In this document: positions 12,901 through 24,900 of the stretch, piece after piece
How positions within the stretch are numbered: the stretch's first letter is position 1
Layout of the letters: each line of letters starts with the position of its first letter
NCBI RefSeq assembly: GCF_037392515.1
Contig: NC_090281.1
Location: 47,840,645 to 47,904,644, forward strand
Source: Haliotis asinina
Taxonomy: Eukaryota; Mollusca; Gastropoda; Lepetellida; Haliotidae
DNA: 64,000 nt
Direction: 5' to 3'
Notes under the pieces: model-generated
Told to the model about the DNA's origin: nothing
Seen by the model: the letters and a program-made list of their open reading frames with translations, nothing else
Database searches by the model: none
Made by a program: the position numbers and the translations under genes

Positions 12901-15900
12901 TGCCTATAGTGCAAAATGCAGGGACATTGTTTGTGCATCATGTTGTACATGCTTAAGTATATTGGTACTGTGTATGTAATGGATAAAAGAGTGTGATGTC
13001 ATCAGAATGCTTCTCACTTTCTTCGTATGACAGAGGAGACGTCCAAGACACATTAATGTGTTTGTGTTGTTGTAGGAAATTAGCATAGTAAGGTTATCCA
13101 AACTGTGGTTAACAAGTGCACATGAAGGAAGACATTCTTGTCTAATATCTTTATGACTTTCACACACTGACATATTGATACAAAAAAGAAGGGACAATGG
13201 TAACATGATATTGCACATGTTTAACTATCAGTTCAGTGAATGAAATGAATTACCCATTGCACTATCAGAATTGTGCAGAGGAAATTCACAAAACAAACTA
13301 ATGTATGTATGCTGTTGCAGAAAAAAATTAGCCAAATAAAGTTATCAAGACTGCAGTTAACAAGTGTATATTACATGATTCTGAATACTGTCACTTACAC
13401 TTAGTAGGTTTATTTTTCAGGGCAAGCAAAGAAATTTGACCCCAACTTTAAAGGACCAATAAAACAAAGGTATGTGACAACACACATATATAAGATCTAA
13501 GTTCCCATGATCCATCATGAAAAGTTCTCCAAGAATGAAACACAATCTGGAATGTCCAAAGTAATTTTTGAGTGCACAATTTCATTTTTGGGATTTGTGG
13601 GTCTCATTCGAGAGATTGGCACAAATTATTTTAGAACTGACTCCAGTAAGTTTTGTTAAAGGACTTTTGAGCATAACAGGACTGTGGGCACCATTGTAAC
13701 TTGCGTACATTTGCATAACAAAGCAATGAAAGTCATGGGATAAAAAACTGCTTCCAACTTAAATACTAAATGTTTTTCACTCATAAACCAAATAATTTTC
13801 AGGAAAAGTAAAGAGGTCCTGAGATTTAACCATAAATGCACCAACTTTACCAGACAGAGGTTGAACATGGAATGTTAGATATTTGTTTAACTGCTGAAAG
13901 TTTGATCTAAGGATGACCACCTGTAATCCAAACACCACTGGCCATTTCTTGACCTCCCAAGATCTCAATTATGTTTTTAGATCCTGCACGGATGTCATCT
14001 GCTGCCTGCTGTTTTTCATTTGCGTCCTGCTTATGGTGGCATGTTCTGTGTTAGGTAAGGACCGTGTACATGGACAGGTATTCTGTGTTAGGTAAGGATC
14101 TTGTACATGGACACTTTTTCTGTGTTAGGTAAGGACATTGCACATGGACATATGTTCTGTGTTAGGCAAGGACCTTGCACATGGATACTTGTTCTGTGTT
14201 AGGTAAGGACCTTGTACATGGACACATGTTCTGTGTCAGCTGAGTCTTTGCACTTAATACCAACCTAAATTTGACCAAAGTCGTAAATGAAACTACTGAT
14301 TCAAATCGGTGAAATAGAAATGCTTTGATTATTGTGTATAAGTTTGAGAGATGAATGTCTCATTCCCCACAGGCTATGTGCGTGGCGATCCTATCAAGCT
14401 CATCTACCCCACGGACAGTGATGGCAACCTGTGTGGATATGGGGATTATGCGTATGTATCAAAAAGTCTCAGATCAAATTGGTAGAATGATGTACAGTGG
14501 AAGTTTTCTAAACCAGCACTTACTGGGCTGAAGAAACCATTCCGGTTCAGACAATGTGTCAGTTTGTAGAGCTGATGATAATTGTACAAGCCACAGATGG
14601 AATGAGATTTTGTACCGGTGTTGACAACTTTCAGGATTGGACAGATGCTGGTTTTGACAGCTTCCACTGTGGCTGTAGATTGTTGGGCACCATCATGAGT
14701 TATCTACATCATCTGATGAGGATGGTAGGGTCATAGTTCAGTGTCTTTGATGCATCACAGTGAAAGATGATAAAGGTGACACTTGTACTAAACTGTCTGG
14801 CTGCTTGGTATTTAGAAAGTACAAGCAATTTTAAAGACCCTTTTGAAAAAAATGCAGATTAGATCTGGGTTAGAATTGAATATCGACAAGCCAAGTTTTT
14901 TTTAAAGAGGCAGCTGAAGGATTCAAGTGGTTAGACTCTGACTTGGTTCATTATGAACATCACATCCCAGATGCATGAATTGGTGCTCATGATGTCAATC
15001 ACTGGATTATCTGACAAGCTTATTTACAAACTACTGTCATTTAGCTGGAATACTGCTATATGTTGGGTTAAATAAAGCAGTGAAATGTTGTATTTCAGAT
15101 CCAAGCCCAACTTGATGTTTTTCGACCTGCTGGAATGTGCTAAAATGGGAGTTGGTGTCATAACATTTGGGTGCCCTACGCCTCAGGTAATTTAAATATA
15201 GTAGGGGCATCGTCTCTACAGAGTTGTGCCCCTTGACCAAACCAGGATCAGCAGTTTATGGAATGGAATTACACATTCCCACTGCTTTTGATTGGTCTTG
15301 ATCACTATTTGTGGAATGACCAAATCATCAAGTCAGACTGAGCTGACATGATTGAGGATACAGTCTGGTGCAAGATTATCATAAATATTTACATATAAAA
15401 TCTTAAAGTCACTATATCACACCACATTTCTCTGAAGTATTTCCTTCAGTAATACCAACTATCAGCCCTCAGGTGAAACAACCACGTAATTTATTTTTCA
15501 AAAATTGCATATTTAGATTACAATATCAAATTAAAAAGATCAAATGGATTAATGCAGTGTTTAATTATATTACATCTGAATATTATTCAAGTGAACCCCA
15601 TAGAGTTATGTCCCTTGGAGAGTTCTTTACAAGTATCCTACACACAACTTGTGATTGAACGAGAACTGGTTCTTGAACATACACTTGTCTCTGGAAATCT
15701 GGCACCGGAAATAAGCTGGCCCTGTTTCGCTGACTGCATGTATGAAGGGAGGCAGGAACCAGCTTAATAGCAGAAGTAGTGCCTTGCAAGTCATACAGGT
15801 CTTATAAATGACCAGCTCTGATTCTTGGTTTGTTAACACCATTGTTAACAGTGATCATAGCTTTTTCAAAATACTGTTACAGAGGAAGCTAAATTTTATA

Positions 15901-18900
15901 AAACGAATGCTGCCAAAATGGAGACATTTTACCGTCCTGCATTGACTTCGGCTTCCTGGTGATGACGTAAATTAAGTGCTGATCAAGAAACTTATTATGG
16001 ACCCGTGAAGGTCCCTGGGTAGAATAGGCCTTCAGCAACCCATGCTTACCATAAAAAGTGACTATGCTTGTCGTAAGAGGTGACTAACAGGATCGGGTGG
16101 TCAGGCTCACTGACTTGGTTGACACATGCCATTGGTTCCCAGTTCTGCAGATTGATGCTCATGTTGTTGATCACTGGATTGTCTGGTCCAGACTCGATTA
16201 TTTCCAGACCACTGCCATATAGCTGGAATATTGCTGAGTGCGGCGTAAAACTAAACTCACACACTCACTCACTCAAGACACTATGGCCAGTGGCTGACCA
16301 CCTGCATCTTTGTCCTGATCCAGGTGTGTGTGGCCAACTGTACTAGCACGTACTATGTATACCTGGAGACGAAGGCCCTGGAGACAGCAGCAGGAGGGAT
16401 GCTGACGTCTGAACGGAACAAGATGCTGTGTAAAAACAATGTAGATCCCACTGCCACTGTAAGTATATAATCACTAACGATTTGGAGACGTTTGTTTGCT
16501 ATATATAATTGTAACATATAATCCTATGAAGATCATGAGGTGTTGCGATACTTTTTTCCATGAGTATATAATGGACTTCAACCTGGTGCTGTCGGTAAAG
16601 CAAATGTAATGCTACGACTAAGGCCAAAATATAACATATATTATATTTGGGATTACACTTTCTTAGTAAAGTACAAATTCTAATACTTTTTTGAGTTAAG
16701 TCTCATTTAGGATTCAAACCCACACCCTCAGAGTCAGGCACCTAATCACCATCACACAAAGTCAGAGGCCTAACCCGCTCAGCCTCTGTGACTGCCCCTT
16801 TACTAAGAAAGTGTAACCCCAAATATAACATATGCTACATATGACCACTTTCTAAATGGCATTGTGTAATCATATGGCCAAAATAGTTTTGCTCAACACC
16901 AGTCAGAATCAAATATTCTTCAGTGTCTTCAGAGTAAAGTTATTTACAGGTTTCAAAGGGCGGTAGGTAGCCTAGTGGTTAAAGCTTTTGCTTCTCACTG
17001 CCGAAGACCCAGGTTTGATTTTCCATATTCTACACATGCCCATTTCTGATGTCCCCTGTCGTATTATGTTGCAGGAGTATTGCTAAAAGGGCAGTTTTCA
17101 TACAAGTTTACTCACTGCATGTTGTAAGGGGCCATTCATAATCATTAGTGGCTTGTGGGGGTGGTGATGATTTTTATGGAGAAGCATGGACAATGTGAAT
17201 GACGCCCCTACAATTATTTGCAACGTCAGTGGCACCCATGCCCCCTTGCCTCCCATTTTATGTACAAACATTGAGCATCTGTACAAAATTTATGACCCGT
17301 CCTTCTCCAGAACAAAATGGGTGACACCCTTAAAGTCATCATTTACCCTTTGTGACTAAGCCATAGATAATGTACAGTCCCATGTGAGGCCACTTAGACT
17401 CTTTGCCATACATGGAAAACGAACATCGTACAACCTGCCGCTTGTCACTGTTTGTTGGATGTTAGGGATTGTAGAATAATTGAAGCTGGCTGTAAATAGG
17501 AATGTTAACAATCTGCATTTTTGCCAAGGTGGCTGGTAGTTTATGACCACATGCTGTATGCGAAGTTCATGCCTGTAATGATGCGCCTAGGTAACAGAGT
17601 TACCTCCCCTAGATTAGTCATGATATGCTTTGGTAACAGTTACCTCCCCTAGATTAGTCTGCATGTGCCTAGGTAGATTAGCCACGATGTGCCGAGGTAA
17701 GAGAGTTACCATCCCTAGATTAGTCAGCATGATGTGCCTGCACACAAGTCTACCATAAGGGCATATTTAATTTGTGTTTATTTACATCACTGCTGAAAGT
17801 ATTAGTCCTACTTAAACATGTGTTTTTGTTACTGATGAAATGTTCTCACACCCACTAAATCCTAATTAACAACAGAATTCACATGCATCGCTATTGTTTT
17901 GAGGGATAATCAATTCACATCAAATGTCCTCTGAGAGATTAAGAATGAATACTCTTAGTCATGTGGTAAATAGTACTGATGTGACACATACACATGCATG
18001 TGTGCACAGATCTTTCTGTCTGGATAACAAGATCATGTTAAAATGGAATTCTATGGGAATGGTTTAAAAATTCTCCGGGCCTGGAAACGTGGGGTCCAAT
18101 TACTGAATTTGGCAAGTACAATTTACTGAATGAACGGTTCCTGTCATATAAAAATTGTATGAAAGGTGGAGTTTCTGGATATGCGGGTTCTGAGTAAATG
18201 AGGTTCGACTGTATTTCATTATTAAATGTTTGTTGTATTTGTGTTCCAGTCGGATATTCAGACTCTGATAGACAACACAGACTGTGCCCCATACTATGTG
18301 GAGAATACTGCAGGTTCGTCTTGACTCATGTCCACTCAGTTCACCCAGGGATACTCTACAACAGGGATAGGTCACTCTCTTGCTTTCTTAACCATTTATA
18401 CTAATTAACATGTGCCTCATCATGCTCCAACACACACAGTGATGTGGCTCGTTCCCAGCACAACTTCACAACAGAACTTCAGCCAGTTTATTGAATCAGT
18501 CAGAATTTTACAATCAATCAATGAATGAATTATATTAGTGAGTGAGTGAGTTAAAATTTAACGTCACGTTGTCAGTATTGCAGCCATTTCGTGACGAGAA
18601 CAGTTTTTGTCAGTATTCACCCCGATACATGTATTAGATTAAAACCTGTCATCAGACCACAGTAAAACTACTAGAATATCACGTCTCTTAATTTAATTTT
18701 TTTTTTTAATGTGTACGCTATCATAAAAAATATACCTCAAGACAACAGTACAGTCTAAGAATGGGCTATAGATCACTAGCAACTGAAGGTTGATCACCAT
18801 ACTAAGGACCATAGGGACTTATGAATTATAGTAAGAATTATGAGCAAGAATTATGTGAATGAATGAAAGAAAGGAAAAGAATAAAAGAAAGAAGTAGATA

Positions 18901-21900
18901 TGTGAATGAATGAAAGTATAAATGATACATTGCGGCCTATGAAACTCTCACTATTACTTGCAAACACATTTCACCTGATAGTATATTCCCCTCATAAAAA
19001 TTAATAATAATAATAATAATAATAATGAATTTATATAGCGCCTGCTTCCAAAAAAAGTATTTGCTCAACGGCGCTGAAAGGTGAGAGTAAGAAAACCCTA
19101 TGAGAGGGATAATGTGAATAGATGGGTTTTTAGGGCTTTTTTGAAAGAGTCTTTACAGTTGATTTCTCTGATGGTGATAGGAAGGCTGTTCCAGAGTAGT
19201 GGGGCTGCAACTGAGAAGGCTCTGTCACCCATCAAGTGATGATGTCTTAGTCTTAGCAGAGACGATGGTCTTTTCCGTCGAGTTCCTGGCTTGTGATGTT
19301 CCCGAGGGTGTTAAGTGCATCCCTGCCGAATTGCAGATTGCCTGTGTGTATGTGAAAGATGTTTTTGAAATAATAACTAGAAACACTCAAACAACAGCGT
19401 GTAGTATTTCAATGGTGGATCAGAACAGATCGGCAATATGTCACGTTTTTCACACACCTCAAATACACCTAACACTCTTTCTAAGAGTATGGTACTATCA
19501 CTATTACGTGTAAACACATTTCACCTGATAGTATATTCCCCTCATTTGAATTACAGGTGTATGTGAAAGATGTTTTTGAAGAAATAACTAGAAACACTCA
19601 AACAGTGGCGTGTAGCATTTCAATGGCGGATCAGAACAGAAGTTTTTTATCGTCACAATTTAGTCCGTTTTCGCGTTGAATCGAGAATAGAAGCCAGTGA
19701 GCTATAAGATAACAAATTGAAACTTTACTCCAAATCAACTGTCCTAACATGGACACTAATACCAATGATTTGACTTAAACTTAAGTGACAAAATAGTTAA
19801 CCTATCTTCTGCATGTAGGATTTCAGTTGTTACAACACTCAACAAACTTAATCCATTGTTGAAAATAAACCAGGCTCAGTCTTAAATACTACGCTGCCAC
19901 CATGTAGGCAGCAAGCCGTAATGACTGATGTTAACAATGGGAAGCGGACCATTGCTGAGTATTTGTTTGCACAGAAGCATCTTTGCTATAAAACACTGGG
20001 GGGTTAGAAGTGTCTGAAAGCATATATATGCATGCTTAATGTACTTGTGTTATATCATCTTGGTTTTACTTCGCAAAAAATAAGGAAGAAATGGTTGTAT
20101 TGTACATGATAATAATAAATAATAATTGTTATTTATAAAGTGTCTGTTTCCACACACTGGTGCACTCATAAAGCACTAACACATTATTACCCCAGATAAC
20201 CCAAGTTGCCTGTTAGGCGCTAGAAGGTTATAGTCACATGACTTATCCCACCAGATACCCATTTTTTCTGGGTCAACAGTGGCAGTTTGGAACAAACTCA
20301 CTTGCCTAAGGTGAGGCCACTAGTATCATGTGTGTGTCTTTGGGGGACAGGATTGAAGTCCCAGAAACTAATAGGAGCCAAGTTGCCAAACATGGTCTCA
20401 TGACGTTGCTTAACTTCAACTGATTTGTGACCTGAGCTCTGTGCACAGGACCACATGCCATGTTGAAGTGTTTTTCCCATTATGCATACTTAACGTACTT
20501 AAGTGTTTTATCATCTTGATTTTTCTTTTTGAAAACCCAGCTGAAATAAGCATGAAAAAACCATGGTATACCATGGTATACCATGGTAGACCATGGTTCA
20601 CAGACCATGGTTTCCATGGTCTAGCACGGCTTACCACATCCGGTAAATGGCACCACAGTTTACCATGGTAAAATAAGACCAAGGTCTACCATGGTCAACC
20701 ATGGCAGAATTAGACCATGGTAAGCCATGGTCTACCATGGTAGCAAGACCATGGTGGCGGTAAATGGCACCACAGTTTACCATGGTAAAATAAAACCGTG
20801 GTCTACCATGGTAAAAAGTGACTATGGTGTACCATGGTAAACCATGGTAAAAGAAAAACCATGGCATACCATGGTCTACCATGGTAAACCAGAATAAAAT
20901 AAGACCATGGTGGACCATGGTCATCCATGGCAAAAATAGACCATGGTTAACCATGGTCTACCATGGTAACGAAACATCATGGTGGTAGTAAATGGCACCA
21001 CAGTTTACCATGGTTAAGTAAAACCATGGTCTACCATTGCAGAAAGAGACCATGGTGTACCATGGTTTGCCATGGTAAAAGGAGACCATGGTGTACCATT
21101 TATTACTACTGAAAAAAATGAGACCATAGTAAGTACAGCATGTTCGTTAGATTGCACAACAGTTTACCATCAGAATAACCTTTGGCTATTGAGACCATGT
21201 TGAAAACCAACCATATCACACCACAACCTACATAGAAAATAGATATAGCACGAACACCATGGCATAGAAATCAATTAGAATATCAAATATTAAAGAATTA
21301 ACATAAAAAGACCCATGCACTGAAAACAAACTGTTTACATTACGAAGACAAAGTTTATTACGAACATTGCCTCAGATTTAAATGAAAGACAATTTGACGA
21401 TAGCTATTGGAAAGCTCACAGGGATTGTGGGATATCCTGTGCAGCTAGAATTATAAATCCAGTTACACTGCTGAGGAAAAATGGTATGTGGACATGTTCA
21501 TCTTTTTTCAGAAGACATTATTATTTATTATTTTAAAACAGAAATGGGATGTCCTTCAGTCTGTATCCAGGAAAATGAACTCTTTCGGGACAACATTTCA
21601 TGCAGTAATATACAATTTCAGAAATCCCATTAGACTATATGATTTAAAAGTAGACACAATGAGAGTCATGACCAACACAGAATTTACAGGAGTGCCCCAA
21701 ATCATCTACCTGGAAGTTGTACAGGGGGCATCACAATTTCTCTCAGAGGAGACAGGATTATACACACATGTTGGAAGAACCTTCACGAAGAGCTGTGGGG
21801 ACATCACAGAAGATACCCACATTGCTTCAGGGATAGTGCGTGAGTGAGTGACTGACTGAGTTTAGTTTTGCTCCACTTTTAGCAATGCTCCAGCAATAGC

Positions 21901-24900
21901 ACGGCGACAGACACCAGAAAGGGGCTACACACACTGTACCCAGGAGAGGAATCGAATCTAAGTCTTCAGTTTGAAGAGCAAATGGCTCTGGAATATAACT
22001 TAATCTTCAGTGTTTCAACATTAGTACCATTTCTTCAGAACTGTCCAGTGGAAATCTGAAAAACACACAAACAACATTTAATAACAGTGTTTCCCCATTT
22101 CAAAGGTTCTTAAGCAAATATTGAAATTGTGTTATTTAATTGTATATTTATAACTGCTGAAAAAATGTTAAGTATTTTCCCATACTTCGGATATTTTTTC
22201 ACCTGAGTATTATACTAAATCATGTTATTTAAAAACATTTCTATACATTAATGACTTTGAATCACTTTCTTTTAATGTGAAGAGTGTATATCAGTAGCAA
22301 AACATGCAATAGAAGTCAAAACACCAAACTGGCTTCCAAATCACTTGCCTACATTCATAACCAAATACAATATTCTGAAATGATGCATAAAATTTCATAA
22401 CACTTATAATAATCAGCACTATCATAATATTGATAAAAACGTATCTCAAAGTATTTGAACCTATTTCCACGTTAAATGAATGGCAAAATGTACTGACACA
22501 TTCAGTATTGGTTTACAAACAGCAGTTATTACAAAGCTGAATACAAATTTATACGATAGAAAGAAAATGGAATGTCCATAAACGTGCCTATAGCAATTAC
22601 CTCCCTTTTATGATCATTTGAGTGTATTTTATTGTGTGTGTAATCTGAGAACAAACGGAATCTTTCAGGCTGACCTTACAGGCACCGTGAACTTTGACAC
22701 CTTGTGCTACACAATTTTTTAAGTCATAACGGTTTTTAAAGTACCGTTAGATACTGATCGTGTCTTAACATAAATGAACGGAACATATTACATAAAACCT
22801 CAAATTAACGTTCATCACACATTATTCCTTCCGTTTGAGAGATATTCACTGAGAATGTACGACATAAACACTTCATACATTGCTATATATGTTATTGTTA
22901 CATTGTCTTACGTCATTCTAATCAAAGAGTGATGCTTACCCCTTTACCTATGTTCGTATGCGAACCTTAAGGTACTCAAAACAATTTAAATATCGGGGCA
23001 CTCAAAACGATTTCAATATTGCTGTTGTTTACTTACCGCTCGTGCTCATCTCCATTGGAAATCAACCTAGCTGAGACGTATCCATCGGCATAAATCTAAT
23101 CTATTCCTTCTTCACATATCCAACATTGGATTATCCTCCAAATCCGTGAATCGCTAATACGTTAGGTTATTCTTCGCTTAGATCGTTGTCTGTTGGCAAA
23201 AGTTGTGTTTGGCGCCTCTCGCTCGCTTTGCGCGCTCACACAGGTGTACGTGACACATAGCACTAGCAGCAATGGCATCGTGCCGCGAAGAGATCGTCCC
23301 CATTCGGCTTGTCCCGGAATGGTGCGAGTTAGAAGTGGAAACGTATTTTTTAAGAAAAAAATTAAAGCCAACACGTTTTCATAGATATATACACATAGAT
23401 CTACTACGACCAGGAATATAATCGTAACTGCATATGTAATAAATAAGCTGTACGGTTAGCGCTCATGAAGTCGCAATAGATTACGGAAGAACGAAGGGCG
23501 TGGCCGTGTTTGGCGCGAAAATCGGAGCCATGTACCGCGCGTTCGTGTTACTTCACAACAGTGGATAATTTCTAATCTTACGATGTAATAATGGCTAGAA
23601 TTACAGTATTTCGGCATAAACATCGAAATTTGAATAAATATATATGTCGTATTATTTTCAACGGTGGGAATTGCGAAAACTTGATGTTCTGTGTGCACAC
23701 GTCCCTTGATCGATTTGTTCGATCTGTGGAAGGACAGTTTATGTACATATCCCCGCCCATAAATTTAATTTCATTAGTCAAAATTGACCTAATTTCTTAA
23801 TGGTCGTATTTGCACGTGGTGAACAGAATGTGACCGTGAAATGTGTTCAAAAGTGGAGAGCACTGATTTTTTTTTTCAACGGGTAGATCGACGTACGTGT
23901 TTGGAAAGCTGTAAAAAAACCCATCGATATCAAAATTCTTTTCATCATTTCTTTCTGTTTATAGTACCAAGTGAATTGTTTTGTTGTTTTTACTGTTTTA
24001 TGTTTTTGCTTCACCATAAACAATGCGAAAGACGTTCTTATAAGTATCTGCTCACTTGCGATCGAGAAAATCACGGGAGAAATTCAATGAAATGAGACGA
24101 ATTTGACAGCGTACTTCAAAGTTTTACTTTATGGATTAACTAACAACTAGTCTCTGAAATGAACATATTTTACTTAAAAAAGTTCATATTGAAAATACTA
24201 TAGTATAATACTATAATAATATAATGAAATAGAGCGCTGAGACTTTCTTCATTCGCAGAAGCTAAGGGAATCTACAATCTGAGAACAAACGGAATCTTTC
24301 CTTACAGGCACCGTGAACTTTGACACCTTGTGCTACACAATTTTTTAAGTCATAACGGTTTTTAACGGACTTTCTTCATTTGCAGCCTGAAGTTAAGGGA
24401 ATCTACAATCTATATTTTCTAGACTTACATGGGTATTCTTGGATATATTTGCGTCAGGGTCTGTACTTTATGGATTAAATATCAATATTCAGGGCAATTA
24501 GAAAACCTCTACAGTATCAACTAGTTGCGTAGCTATTAACAAATGGTGAGTTTTTCGTTGAACTGTCTATATTGCTGAGACATTGTTTAGCTTTTCTGTC
24601 GTACAATGTTTGTTGTGTTTATTTTAAAACAAGAAGAAAAAGGCACCCACACACAAAAACTAGTATTAGAGACGAGATTTACACAGTTTAATGGACAACT
24701 TTAACAAAGGGATCGGGAGAAATAAACCATGCCTATTATATTTTCAGATGAACACAGGGTTATTTTTGTTTTGCTTTTCCAGAGTATAAGACGTCAGTTG
24801 TTTTGTTTGTGTATCTCTGCAGCAAATATTAGTAAAATCAGTGAACAGTTCCGCTTATGATTATTTTTATGACATCGTGTTCTATTTTTTTTTATTAAAT

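Larger units (their letters stand above)
18346..19903 (+). repeat. Dispersed repeat A, copy 2 (in SLC44A intron 7)
   Basis: Same start (CAGGGATACTCTACAACAGG) and subunits as copy 1, and extends to CTTAAATACT.CGCTGCCACCAT. It is interrupted by two insertions: 18535-18820, flanked by 10-bp duplications ATGAATTATA, and an (AAT)n-anchored element at about 19002-19345. It starts 33 bp after exon 7. Confidence 0.75.

Noticed and set aside
21488..21847. 119-codon open frame inside the CCATGG element
   Set aside because: Long for AT-rich DNA but without any recognised domain; not called as a gene without a homology search.
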